Shown: piece after piece, positions 1 through 8,478 of the stretch
Layout of the letters: each line of letters starts with the position of its first letter
Numbering within the stretch: position 1 is the first letter of the stretch
Assembly (NCBI RefSeq): GCF_000368145.1
Contig: NZ_KB849283.1
Location: 248,001 to 312,000, forward strand
Direction: 5' to 3'
Length of the DNA: 64,000 bases
Origin: Acinetobacter guillouiae CIP 63.46
Lineage (GTDB): Bacteria; Pseudomonadota; Gammaproteobacteria; Pseudomonadales; Moraxellaceae
Made by a program: the position numbers and the translations under genes
Notes under the pieces: model-generated
Seen by the model: the letters and a program-made list of their open reading frames with translations, nothing else
Told to the model about the DNA's origin: nothing
Databases searched by the model: none

Positions 1-1
1 C

Positions 2-220
2 GGACAGGGCTTAGTGCTTAAAAAGGGTATGGTTTTTACCATTGAACCAATGATTAATGCGGGGAAATCCAGTGTCAAAGAGTTGAAAGATGGCTGGACT
101 GTGGTTACTGCAGATAAGTCACTGTCAGCACAATGGGAACATATGGTTGCTGTTACAGATACAGGCTTTGAATTGCTTACACCTTGGCCTGAAGGCACTG
201 GCAGCTACCCTGAGATTTAA
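2..220 (+). CDS. map: Methionine aminopeptidase, C-terminal part (cut by window start)
   Basis: This is the last 72 codons of a type I methionine aminopeptidase, the cytosolic metalloenzyme that removes the initiator Met from new proteins. The reading frame is open to the window edge, so the true start lies upstream. Two of the family's metal-binding glutamates are visible: one in the FTIEPM motif and one in QWEHM, matching the E204 and E235 positions of the E. coli enzyme. The spacing and the preceding ADKSLSAQ segment are typical. A short stem (TTAGAC/GTCTAA, 224-239) follows the stop but lacks a good T-run. Confidence 0.95.
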   Translation, partial: GQGLVLKKGMVFTIEPMINAGKSSVKELKDGWTVVTADKSLSAQWEHMVAVTDTGFELLTPWPEGTGSYPEI

Positions 221-299
221 TCTTTAGACTTTGGTCTAATGAATGAATTATGATCGGCGATTTATTGTTTTTTTATCTTTGAAAATGAGATTTTTCTCA

Positions 300-482
300 C
301 TTTATTTGCTGGAAATGTGGTTCTTTTAGGGGATGTTTTCGGTTGAGAAATATCCAATAAGTGTTTTTAAGTATTGGTTTAAATATTAACCAATCGCTAA
401 GATAGCTTCCAGATTCTCGCTGTAGTTTCTATTGTTGTTTCAAGCTTTCTAGCTTACCCATCCTAGGGTAAGCTTTTTTTTG
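300..482 (+). ncRNA. Candidate small RNA ending in a strong terminator
   Basis: The 349-bp gap between map and the benE-like gene has no convincing ORF. It contains a 7-bp hairpin ATTGGTT/AACCAAT at 373-394 and ends in a clear Rho-independent terminator at 451-482. The terminator lies 230 nt after map, far for a simple map trailer, and points away from the convergent benE-like gene. This arrangement suits an independent short transcript, but I found no good promoter and recognise no RNA family. It could instead be a long 3' trailer of map. Confidence 0.3.
451..482 (+). terminator. Rho-independent terminator
   Basis: A perfect 9-bp stem AGCTTACCC (451-459) / GGGTAAGCT (466-474) with a 6-nt loop is followed directly by eight or nine T residues. 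It would end rightward transcription from map or from a small RNA in this gap. Confidence 0.85.
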
Positions 483-569
483 TCTATCGCTTCTCGATTT
501 GCTTTGATTCGACGATTGAAAATTTAAAATAAGATGAATGAGCCTCCATTCATCTTATTGATCAAAATG

Positions 570-1742
570 CTATTTTTTAAGTTTAAAGTTTAAAATAAAT
601 GAAACAGCGAAGCCAAATAGTAGTCCCCAAAAAGCGGAACCAATACCAAAAAACTGAACACCTGATGCACTGAATAAAAAGGTGAGCAGTGCGGCTTCAC
701 GATCTTTGACTTCATGAAATGCAATCGCAATATTATGGCTAATCGTACCAAACAAGGCGATCCCCGCTAATGCCACGATAAAAAGATGTGGAAAAGACAT
801 CAATAGACTTGTCAATGTTGCCGCAAATAGCCCCATCAAAATATAAAAGAAACCACAGCTAATGCCAGCAATATAACGCTTTGCAGGGTCTGGGTGAACT
901 TGGTCATCCAGACTGACAGCAGCACTGATTGCCGCAATATTCACGGTATAACAGCCAAATGGTGCAAGCAAAGTCTGCGCTGTACCAGTCCAACCAATAA
1001 GTTGGTTAACATGGGGTTTATAGCCATAACTTTTAATCATCGCAATCCCCGGTAAATACTGAGATGCCATATTGATTACAAATAAAGGCAGTGCCAATCC
1101 GAGAATTGCAGACCATGTGAACTCAGGTGTCATCCATACTGGTTTTGCCAATCCCCACTGTAAGGTTGGAACATGAAACTCCATAAAAAATGGACAAATG
1201 GTGATTCCAGCGATCACGGTAATCACAATACAATAACGTGCCCATAGCCGTTTAGTGATGATATAAACCGCCAAGAGGCTAAGAATAAATGCCCAGTCGT
1301 TTTGCATACTGGCAAATAGAGCAATACCAAACTTGAGTAATACACCTGCCAGCATGGCACTGGTCAAACTCTGGGGAATATACGAAATAATTTTTTCAAA
1401 TATGCCTAAAAAGCCTAGTGTGGCGGTCAGTAAACCACTCACTAAGAAAGCACCAATGGCTTCATAGAGTGAATAGCCGCTGGCAGTGGCAATGATGAGT
1501 GCAAGTGCAGCGGTTGACCATGAGGTGGCAACAGGATATTTGAATTTCCAAGAAAGAATTAATCCTGAAAGACCTATACCTAAACCGAGTGCCCAAAACC
1601 AAGAGGTAATTTGTTCAGGGTTTGCGCCAAGTAATTGAGCCGCTTGTATGACGAGTACAGCCGAAACACTGATACCAATTAAGAAGGTAATGAAACCTGC
1701 AAATACAGCAGGTATAGAGAAGTCTTGGAGTAACTTTTGCAT
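570..1742 (-). CDS. BenE-family benzoate/H+ symporter-like permease
   Basis: A 390-residue, strongly hydrophobic protein with about eleven or twelve predicted membrane segments and a length normal for the BenE family, whose founder imports benzoate with protons in Acinetobacter. The middle part with APFGCYTVNIAAISAA and the following DP-AKRYIAGISCGF stretch are the parts I used for family assignment. No benzoate catabolic genes (ben, cat) lie nearby, so the substrate is uncertain; members outside ben operons may carry other aromatic acids or purine-like compounds. It stands alone, read leftward towards the map-side terminator region. Its ATG at 1742 gives the complete family length. Confidence 0.85.
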   Translation of the reverse strand: MQKLLQDFSIPAVFAGFITFLIGISVSAVLVIQAAQLLGANPEQITSWFWALGLGIGLSGLILSWKFKYPVATSWSTAALALIIATASGYSLYEAIGAFLVSGLLTATLGFLGIFEKIISYIPQSLTSAMLAGVLLKFGIALFASMQNDWAFILSLLAVYIITKRLWARYCIVITVIAGITICPFFMEFHVPTLQWGLAKPVWMTPEFTWSAILGLALPLFVINMASQYLPGIAMIKSYGYKPHVNQLIGWTGTAQTLLAPFGCYTVNIAAISAAVSLDDQVHPDPAKRYIAGISCGFFYILMGLFAATLTSLLMSFPHLFIVALAGIALFGTISHNIAIAFHEVKDREAALLTFLFSASGVQFFGIGSAFWGLLFGFAVSFILNFKLKK

Positions 1743-2031
1743 GATCCCTTGCTTTTAAATTTGATTGAATGGTTGAAAATGCAACCATCATACATGGATC
1801 ATTTTAAAGCTTATAGGGTTAATTGGAATTAAATAGCAAAAGGAAAAATAAAATTGAATAAATTCTCATTTTGGGAGAATTTGGCTTTTTTAATCTAGAA
1901 CTGTTTTAGTTGAAAGTAATTTATACTTACTTATAAAGATTAGATATTGCCTTGAATAGAAAGCGCAGTTTATCCAAAAGAACGATCCAAAAAGAATGCT
2001 TTAATCGGGAGATTTATTTAGCTAAAGCAGC

Positions 2032-2685
2032 TTACATCGTTGAAACAGCAAGCTTTATTCCAAAAGCACAGAACAGTAAGCCTACACAAGCAACACAACC
2101 TGCAGCAATTTTGTAGCGTGTATTAAAAAAAGTGGCGAGTTTAACGCCTGAGAAGATCAAGATCGTCAAATAACTCATACTGATGATTTGCAGAATCACT
2201 GAAAGTGCTGCAAAGCTTAAAGCAGGGTAAGGGTAATCAGGGTCAACAAACTGAACAAAGAACGAGAGATAAAATAAAATTGCTTTTGGGTTGAGTAAGC
2301 TAATGGTTAGCGCTGTTCGAAATGGGTGGAATTGTTTGTTAGTTGCAGTATTCGATGTATTTGTTTGTAGCGTTTGTGGTTTGCTCTGCCAAGTTTTGAT
2401 ACTTGCGATCAGTAAACGAATACCGAGATAAGACAGATAGCTTGCACCAACAACTTTGAGAATGATAAATAACCAAGGAAAGGCATGTAGTAGAGAGGCA
2501 GCACCTAAAACAGTGCAGAGAATCAGGATTAAATCTCCTGTAAATACGCCTAAAGCACCGATATAGCCCGTTTTAATTCCAAATCGAGAGGCAATTGACA
2601 TCACATACAATGAGTTAGGACCGGGTAAAATGACGATAAAAATAGTCCCTAGTATATATGTCACAATATCGGTAATACCAAACAC
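2032..2685 (-). CDS. leuE: LysE/RhtB-family amino-acid exporter, LeuE-like
   Basis: A 217-residue inner-membrane protein with about six hydrophobic segments. The N-terminal PGPNSLYV motif and the NPKAILFYLSFFVQF motif after the central hydrophilic loop are close to E. coli LeuE, which exports leucine and analogues. The hydrophilic stretch between helices 3 and 4 (residues about 100-120, rich in T, N and Q) is typical in position but low in complexity. The gene is monocistronic; a terminator belonging to the transaldolase gene lies just upstream at 2716-2752. Specificity for leucine is inferred from similarity only. Confidence 0.85.
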   Translation of the reverse strand: MFGITDIVTYILGTIFIVILPGPNSLYVMSIASRFGIKTGYIGALGVFTGDLILILCTVLGAASLLHAFPWLFIILKVVGASYLSYLGIRLLIASIKTWQSKPQTLQTNTSNTATNKQFHPFRTALTISLLNPKAILFYLSFFVQFVDPDYPYPALSFAALSVILQIISMSYLTILIFSGVKLATFFNTRYKIAAGCVACVGLLFCAFGIKLAVSTM

Positions 2686-2715
2686 AACATTCTCACTGTA
2701 TAAGAAAAGCGAAAT

Positions 2716-2752
2716 AAAAAAGCCGAGTGTTTATGATAACAAACTCGGCTTT
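2716..2752 (-). terminator. Terminator of the transaldolase gene
   Basis: On the minus strand a 9-bp stem AAGCCGAGT/ACTCGGCTT is followed by TTTTTTA. It sits 80 nt past the tal stop codon and before leuE, so it insulates leuE from tal transcription. Confidence 0.85.
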
Positions 2753-2834
2753 AGAGTGTGAGCGATTTTAGTGCAATTTTAACCAAAAGCGCATCTACAA
2801 TTTAGATTTATATAAATCATTCTAAATACATAGA

Positions 2835-3818
2835 TTAGTCAATAAAATCAGCATCTAGGCCAAAAGATTGACGCAATAATAATGCAAGTTGTTCACGCGC
2901 TTTGATAAAACCGTCAATCCCGCTTTGCAATAATTGGAATGCCATTAAATCAGCTTCCAATTGTTGTTTAAATTCTGCTTTAGAGATCTCTTGATGTTCT
3001 TGAGCAGTCTGATCAGTGTCTAAGCTGAGTTGAGAAACAACATGACGTTGATCATTGTTCAATTTTTCAAGCAGACCCGGTGCAACGGTTAAAAGGTCGC
3101 AACCTGCTAAACCTAAAACTTGGTCAATGCTACGGAAGCTTGCGCCCATCACTTCAGTTTTGATTTGATGTTGCTTGTAGTAATGATAAATTTGTTTAAC
3201 AGACAATACGCCTGGATCTTTCTCAATTGGATAGCTTTCTACATTTTCAGCTTTTTTAAACCAATCTAAAATACGACCGACAAATGGAGAAATCAAAGTA
3301 ACATTGGCATCTGCACAGGCTTTGGCTTGGTGTAAACCAAAAAGCAGGGTTAAGTTACAATGAATACCTTCTGCTTCAAGTACTTTCGCTGCCTGAATAC
3401 CTTCCCATGTAGAGGCAATCTTGATCAAAATACGGTCTTGGTCGATCCCATATTCTTTATACAATGCAAGTAGCTCTTTAGCCTTGGCAATGGTTTCTTC
3501 GGTATTATAGGAAAGGGCTGCATCCACTTCTGTTGAAACACGACCTTCTACAACATTTAAAATTTCGACACCCAATTTGACGGTGAGAATATCGATGGTG
3601 CGTTCGACGAGTGCATCTAATTCATAACCTTCTTTTTTTGCTTGAGCATAGGCATCTTCAATTAGCTCACGACTTTCAGGCTGTTGTGCTGCTGCTGTAA
3701 TGAGTGAAGGGTTAGTCGTTGCATCCAAAGGGCGAAATTGTTGAATTGCGTTTAAATCACCTGTATCAGCAACGATAGTGGTTAAGCGTTTTAATTGATC
3801 TAATGCAGATTGTGTCAT
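2835..3818 (-). CDS. tal: Transaldolase
   Basis: A 327-residue cytosolic enzyme of the non-oxidative pentose phosphate pathway that moves a dihydroxyacetone unit from sedoheptulose 7-phosphate to glyceraldehyde 3-phosphate. The Schiff-base lysine is K133 in RILIKIASTWEG, followed by the family motif EGIHCNLTLLFG; the N-terminal LDATTNPSLI signature is also present. Length fits the TalB subfamily. It is a single gene with its own terminator (2716-2752). Because Acinetobacter usually lacks a full oxidative branch, its main role is probably interconversion of sugar phosphates for nucleotide, aromatic and LPS precursors; that is inference from the genus. Confidence 0.97.
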   Translation of the reverse strand: MTQSALDQLKRLTTIVADTGDLNAIQQFRPLDATTNPSLITAAAQQPESRELIEDAYAQAKKEGYELDALVERTIDILTVKLGVEILNVVEGRVSTEVDAALSYNTEETIAKAKELLALYKEYGIDQDRILIKIASTWEGIQAAKVLEAEGIHCNLTLLFGLHQAKACADANVTLISPFVGRILDWFKKAENVESYPIEKDPGVLSVKQIYHYYKQHQIKTEVMGASFRSIDQVLGLAGCDLLTVAPGLLEKLNNDQRHVVSQLSLDTDQTAQEHQEISKAEFKQQLEADLMAFQLLQSGIDGFIKAREQLALLLRQSFGLDADFID

Positions 3819-3906
3819 TACCGATTATTTCTTAGTTAAAATATTTGTGATTTATTTATAACACAATGCGATTTGAGCAAAACAGGAAAATGTACTGAAA
3901 GGCCTA

Positions 3907-4797
3907 TTATTTTGTATGAATTCTTTGATTTCGAATGTAATTAATCAAAAAACGAGCAGCTGAGCCTAAGTTGCTCTCACGACTCCAGACTAAGTCGACA
4001 AAATATTCAAATTTTGGTGTGAAATCGAGCAAATCTAAGATTTTTAACTTATGTTTGAGCTCTGGATTTTCATTAAACATTTCTAAGGGAAGTACCCCCC
4101 AACCCAGTTCTTTTAAAATTAAAGCACATGCTGAGTGGTGATTGTCTGTCCGCCAATAGTTTTTAGAATAGAGTAATTCGGGTTTAATGGTTCGATCACG
4201 ACTTGCCACGACAATTTGTCTGGATTGTAGGATTTGTTCAAAAGTAACTTGTTTATGTGCTGATAATGGGTGATGAATAGCTGAAACAGGAACCAAGGCT
4301 TCTTTTTTAAATTCGACAAATTGCTCACGGCTTTCAAGTATTTCACGTTCAAACATCAATGCCAGTTGTGCCGTCTGATTCATCAGCATTTTCAGCGCAT
4401 CTTCTTGTGGTGCTGAGAAGATATTAATTTCTAAAGTTGGAAAGTGCTCTCCCAGCAGTGCAATGTATTCAGCCCAGTCTGTATGCAATAATTCTGAAAC
4501 CACCACGATATTTAATGAGGATTCCAAGCCTTCGCTAAGCGCAATCGCTTGTTGTTTCCACTGATTCATTTCTACCAGCAGTTGTTCAGTTTTTTCATAT
4601 AAGCGTTGAGCTTGAGGTGTGGGTATTGGTTCCCGCCCTACACGATTAAAGAGTTTTAGATTTAAGTCTATTTCCAAGTTGGCGATAGACATACTGACAG
4701 CGGAGGGAACTTTGCCAAGCTGTCGTGCTGCTGCTGAAAATGAACCTGTTTCCATCACCGTTTTAAAGATGGTGAGTTGTTCTTGGTTGATATTCAT
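3907..4797 (-). CDS. aceR: LysR-type regulator of aceI (AceR-like)
   Basis: A 296-residue LysR-family regulator. The N-terminal winged HTH (residues about 4-62) includes FKTVMETGSFSAAARQLGK and SAVSMSIANLEIDLNLKLFNR; the rest is a periplasmic-binding-protein-like effector domain. It is divergent from the AceI-type pump gene, with a 147-bp gap that holds a palindrome matching the LysR box pattern. In A. baumannii the gene in this position, AceR, activates aceI in response to chlorhexidine. The name rests on that gene order and on general LysR features, so functional equivalence is likely but not proved here. Confidence 0.85.
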   Translation of the reverse strand: MNINQEQLTIFKTVMETGSFSAAARQLGKVPSAVSMSIANLEIDLNLKLFNRVGREPIPTPQAQRLYEKTEQLLVEMNQWKQQAIALSEGLESSLNIVVVSELLHTDWAEYIALLGEHFPTLEINIFSAPQEDALKMLMNQTAQLALMFEREILESREQFVEFKKEALVPVSAIHHPLSAHKQVTFEQILQSRQIVVASRDRTIKPELLYSKNYWRTDNHHSACALILKELGWGVLPLEMFNENPELKHKLKILDLLDFTPKFEYFVDLVWSRESNLGSAARFLINYIRNQRIHTK

Positions 4798-4856
4798 GCG
4801 CTTGGCACCATTATGTTTAGTTTTTCAGTCATTAAATTTACTCCAATTCACGCAAC

Positions 4857-4875
4857 CTTTCAATAAAATTGAAAG
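4857..4875. promoter_or_regulatory. Palindromic LysR-type operator between aceR and aceI
   Basis: CTTTCAAT-AAA-ATTGAAAG is a perfect 8-bp inverted repeat that contains a T-N11-A core. Its centre lies about 41-46 bp upstream of a TATAAT -10 box (4907-4912), and I see no good -35 box at 17-18 nt from it. That is the pattern of a promoter that needs a LysR activator. Confidence 0.6.
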
Positions 4876-4944
4876 AACCTGACTCGATTGATCAATATTA
4901 TAAAAATATAATGCAACCATCGAATCAAGAAAGAGTAGTTTTAA

Positions 4945-5370
4945 ATGATGATTTCCAAAAGAAGGATTATTCATGCATTAAGCTATGAAGTCATCCTGTT
5001 GGTGATCATAGCGATTGCATTAAGTTTTATTTTTGAAGTGCCAATGGAAGTTACCGGCGTATTAGGTGTTGCAATGGCCGTGACTTCAGTGGTTTGGAAT
5101 ATGGTGTTTAACCATTTCTTTGAGCAATTTGAACGTAAGAGAAAGCTTAAACGTACCATTGGTGTACGTATTCTACATGCCATTGGTTTTGAGGGTGGTT
5201 TGATGTTAGCCACGATTCCAATGGTTGCTTACGCAATGGATATGTCTTTGTGGCAAGCAATTTTATTGGATTTCGGAATGACCACCTGTATTTTGGTGTA
5301 TACCTTTATTTTCCAATGGTGTTATGACTTGATTGAAGAGCGTATGGGGGCAAAACCTGTACATTCTTAA
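4945..5370 (+). CDS. aceI: PACE-family efflux pump AceI
   Basis: A 141-residue inner-membrane protein with four hydrophobic helices arranged as two bacterial transmembrane pair repeats, the layout of the proteobacterial antimicrobial compound efflux family. AceI exports chlorhexidine and short diamines with protons. Counting from the ATG at 4945, E15 in ALSYEVILL falls exactly at the glutamate known to be essential for AceI coupling. The second repeat starts near HAIGFEGGLML. The divergent AceR-like gene and the operator at 4857-4875 suggest inducible control. A very strong terminator follows at 5429-5470. A second Met codon directly after the first leaves the start uncertain by one residue. 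Confidence 0.92.
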   Translation: MMISKRRIIHALSYEVILLVIIAIALSFIFEVPMEVTGVLGVAMAVTSVVWNMVFNHFFEQFERKRKLKRTIGVRILHAIGFEGGLMLATIPMVAYAMDMSLWQAILLDFGMTTCILVYTFIFQWCYDLIEERMGAKPVHS

Positions 5371-5428
5371 TTAAGCCTGCAATGCATTTATTTTAAATTT
5401 TAGTGAAAATTTCAGATGTGTTGCGATA

Positions 5429-5470
5429 AAGCTCCCCTTAGTTTTATTGAAAACTAAGGGGAGCTTTTTT
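5429..5470 (+). terminator. Strong terminator of aceI
   Basis: A perfect 17-bp stem (arms 5429-5445 and 5450-5466, core GCTCCCCTTAG) with an ATTG loop runs into a T-run. It isolates aceI from the repeat-rich region that follows. Confidence 0.9.
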
Positions 5471-5523
5471 ATAAAAATTTAATTAAATCAATTTTCTGGA
5501 AAATTTGTTTGATTATAAAAAAC

Positions 5524-5743
5524 TGCAATGCCACACCTTACATTCAAAGTTTAAATGCCTTTGCGTAGGCGATGCCTCACTTTTCGTAAGAGATTCCAAA
5601 CCTTGCGCTGCAAACAAAGCTATGCTTTGTTTTTGCTCATGTTTGGCGAGGGGTACGTCCTTTACCCCCGCCCAACGGCGACATCCCTGTCGCCCCACTA
5701 TAGGATCACCATCTATGATTCAAAAGTACAAAAATGAATTGAT
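5524..5743 (+). repeat. Dispersed hairpin repeat A, copy 1
   Basis: This non-coding element matches 19665-19863 in the same orientation. Both copies start TGCAATGCCACA and end near GGATTGAT/GAATTGAT. Two hairpins are conserved: GGGGTA/TACCCC (5650-5668) and GGCGACA-TCCC-TGTCGCC (5677-5694). In the second copy the latter is GGCGACAT-CC-ATGTCGCC, so pairing is kept although loop-side bases differ. Short ORFs on both strands cross it, but none has a ribosome binding site and they are not shared as protein between the copies. Copy 1 carries an extra 39-nt module (5601-5639) that copy 2 lacks. Confidence 0.8.
5601..5639 (+). repeat. 39-nt mobile hairpin module, copy 1
   Basis: This 39-nt piece, with the palindromic core ACAAAGC-TAT-GCTTTGT, is repeated with about 36 of 39 identities at 18522-18560, inside a different repeat family. 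Here it sits within repeat A where copy 2 of that repeat has unrelated sequence. Confidence 0.7.
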
Positions 5744-5974
5744 AACCAATTGTTACTCAAAGTTCATATAAAAACATAAGCTTCATTTATGATCAGTTGC
5801 TTGATAGAAGTCACTTGTATAAATAATTAGGTGGTTTGACTATAAGGAATAAAAACTAGGTAAAACATAATCAATAAAATAAAAACCCGTTACACGATCA
5901 CAGCTCAGTTTAAACAAACTTTTGCAAAAGATAATTGAATTCAATTTGTTTTGTAAAATTGTTCGCCTACAATA

Positions 5975-6237
5975 GGGTCTGTTAACATTTCATAAATGGC
6001 TTGCGTTGTAGGCTAAAATTGAGCAGGCAAGGCATGAAACGAAGAGAAGAGCGAGACTATTTTCGAGTTTCATAACACAGACTGAGATAATTTTAACCAC
6101 AACCCTTCGGGACTAGAGTTTTTTTGTCGCTACGTCGTTACGAACTACTCATTTAGCTGACTAAATTTCGTATTTCGTGCCTCGAATCGTCTAAAAAAAC
6201 TCGTTGTCGCAAACATAGAAGAAGTGGCAACAGACCC
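5975..6237 (+). mobile_element. MITE-like element, copy 1
   Basis: A 263-bp non-coding element with terminal inverted repeats: GGGTCTGTTaac at the left and, read on the minus strand, GGGTCTGTTgcc at the right. TA dinucleotides flank both ends (5973-5974, 6238-6239), the target duplication expected of IS630/Tc1-mariner-type transposition. The interior matches 18382-18691 in inverted orientation over nearly its full length. It has no transposase, so a partner elsewhere must have moved it. The right end lies 40 bp before the start of the next gene, which may use a promoter in or at the edge of the element. Confidence 0.75.
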
Positions 6238-6277
6238 TAATAAATTCAATATATGTAAGAGATGGATTGAGGCAAAT

Positions 6278-8347
6278 ATGGTGCAGACAGTTCAGGAGCA
6301 GCTGCCACATAGACACCAGCTTGCTGCTCAAGAATTACTTCAGGTTTCAGCAAATTTAAATAAGATTTATCTTGATCAATTTGACTATTTGTCCGAGATT
6401 ACTGCGCACAACTTTTTCCAGTTTGATCCACAACAGCATAAATTCAGTCTGGCAAATCAGTTACTCAATATCTATTTTGATGAAGAAAAGGGTTTAATTT
6501 TTGATTTAAATTTTGAAAAGTTACCGCGTTCTTTAGAAAATAAAATCAATATCAATCGTTTTGTTCAATATTTCTCTGAAAATATTTATTTTTATACAAC
6601 AAAATATCATGAGATACATCTGACTGATTTAAAGACCAAAGCCCAAATCATTCGCCAAACACTGATTGAACAGGTTTTTGAGTGGGTGGATGGTGAAAAT
6701 CGGGTAGAGCAGTATTTATATAATATTAGTGAAGTAGATGCAGAACGTATTGATCAAATTTTGCTGCACTATGAATATTTTGATTATGCCTATGTTTCTG
6801 ATTTTGCTAAATATGGTAAAGCAATCCCTTTAAGTGTTGAAATTAATATTAAGCATTTAGTGCTGATTAATTCTGTATTGGGTCAAGAGTTTTTACCGAT
6901 TCAGTCATTGGTACCTAAATTTCAACAGGCCATTTTTTCTTTAGATCAGTTTATTCCAGCGCATTATTTGCGTATTTTAAAGATTTTCCACCCAGAATCA
7001 TTACGCTTACACGAACTCAGTCAGTATTTTGCAAGTTATCAATTACTGGCTGTACATGCTCAAGAACAACCGCAAATGCTTGCTTATGCAAAATATATGA
7101 AACGGGGCTTTTGGCAATATCAGGATTTATTGAGCAAGCAGCACTTTTTACAAAAAGATGCTGAATATTGGGAACAGGATCAAGTTCCACAATTTCCAAT
7201 TTGTAGCCTTAAGCGCACTGCAAATTGGCTATTTAAACAAGATGAACAGGTCAATGATTGGATTAGTCGACATATAAAGGATCCCAATGTCAGGATCACG
7301 ATCACAGCATTAAGTCTGATTGATACTTCAAAGATTTATCCTGAAGTCACTATAAGTGTTTTAAAGTATTTTAAAAATATTGTAGCGCGGCTATTTTTAA
7401 TTGAATGTCATTCCTTTGCAATTACAAATGAATGGCAAAATCACCAAAAGAACAATCGTTATAGTTTTTTAAAAACAGAGATTGAAAATAAATCGAATAA
7501 GAAAATAATTTCTAATTCTTATTTATATATCGAAGAATGGTTGGATTTCGCTGCGTTGATGTTGGCGGATCAACCACAGATGTATAAAAAAATATACCTT
7601 AAGATAAATCGTATCATTCAAGCATTTATGCTGTTTGTACAACACATTGCTCAGGGCTTGCCCACGCAACTGATTAAGTTTATTGATCCGCAACGACAAC
7701 AACATGCTGAATTTTTTATTCAGTTGCAAAAGCACAATATAACAGTCGATGATTTCCGTAAAAAACTGAAACACATGCAGATTGGTCGTGCATCTAACCA
7801 TAGTATTTACGACAGCTTTGTTTTGGACTATGTGATGCATTTATTTAATGATCATCACGATATAGAGCGGAATGTCACTTGGTCTGGTCTATATCAACAA
7901 GCACAGCGTTGGCATCAACATCATTATTTTGTTGATACCTTATCAACACTTAAAGAAAAAATAGATGTAGAGCATTGGGATCGCGTTGCACCAATGCAAA
8001 AGATTTATTTTGAAGAGTGGTGCTATGAAGAACTGAATAGCCTAAAACGAATTATTCAAGAGTCGTTGGTGTTTAAACACTGTTTGGCATTGTCCTATTG
8101 TGCACGGATTGTAGATCGTGAATATGTAGCATTTCATGTATCGAAAGTTGATGATGCGACTCAGGAAATGACTTTGGGTTGTTATTATAAATTAGGACGT
8201 TTGGTCTTTGATCAATTGCGTTTACCCAACAATCATATTCCTGATGAGTTTTATATATTGAAAGCTCAAGCTTTTATTGATGATGTAAATCAGCATTTAA
8301 AATGGAAAAGCAGTATTCAACCCAATGAAGAATTGGGGAATTTATAG
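6278..8347 (+). CDS. Unknown 689-residue protein with PcfJ-like C-terminal segment
   Basis: I do not recognise the whole protein. It is large, mostly helical, rich in Q, H, Y and F, has no signal peptide or membrane segment, and is probably cytosolic. The C-terminal part (about the last 90 residues) has FKHCLALSYCARIV, then HVSKVDDATQEMTLGCYY, then LVFDQLRLPNNH; this H-C...Y, T-L, Q-R...N order resembles the PcfJ-like domain of conjugative plasmids and phages, whose role is unknown. I chose ATG 6278 because TGAGG lies 5 nt before it; a GTG at 6224 would start inside the MITE end. The PIF1-like helicase gene follows 131 bp downstream. Confidence 0.7.
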   Translation: MVQTVQEQLPHRHQLAAQELLQVSANLNKIYLDQFDYLSEITAHNFFQFDPQQHKFSLANQLLNIYFDEEKGLIFDLNFEKLPRSLENKININRFVQYFSENIYFYTTKYHEIHLTDLKTKAQIIRQTLIEQVFEWVDGENRVEQYLYNISEVDAERIDQILLHYEYFDYAYVSDFAKYGKAIPLSVEINIKHLVLINSVLGQEFLPIQSLVPKFQQAIFSLDQFIPAHYLRILKIFHPESLRLHELSQYFASYQLLAVHAQEQPQMLAYAKYMKRGFWQYQDLLSKQHFLQKDAEYWEQDQVPQFPICSLKRTANWLFKQDEQVNDWISRHIKDPNVRITITALSLIDTSKIYPEVTISVLKYFKNIVARLFLIECHSFAITNEWQNHQKNNRYSFLKTEIENKSNKKIISNSYLYIEEWLDFAALMLADQPQMYKKIYLKINRIIQAFMLFVQHIAQGLPTQLIKFIDPQRQQHAEFFIQLQKHNITVDDFRKKLKHMQIGRASNHSIYDSFVLDYVMHLFNDHHDIERNVTWSGLYQQAQRWHQHHYFVDTLSTLKEKIDVEHWDRVAPMQKIYFEEWCYEELNSLKRIIQESLVFKHCLALSYCARIVDREYVAFHVSKVDDATQEMTLGCYYKLGRLVFDQLRLPNNHIPDEFYILKAQAFIDDVNQHLKWKSSIQPNEELGNL

Positions 8348-8478
8348 TTTGACGCAGATCATTTTTGAGTGAGCGACTTGGCTTTAATTCACTTTTCATG
8401 ATGCATTTGGCTTAACTTTTTATGCAAAAATCGTTAGGCTATAGCCGTCCCATCCTGTTTAGGTAATTCAAGGCTGTT

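Noticed and set aside
5505-5771. Several overlapping ORFs of 60-88 codons on both strands
   Set aside because: They lie in dispersed repeat A; the second copy of the repeat does not keep the same reading frames, and there is no ribosome binding site.
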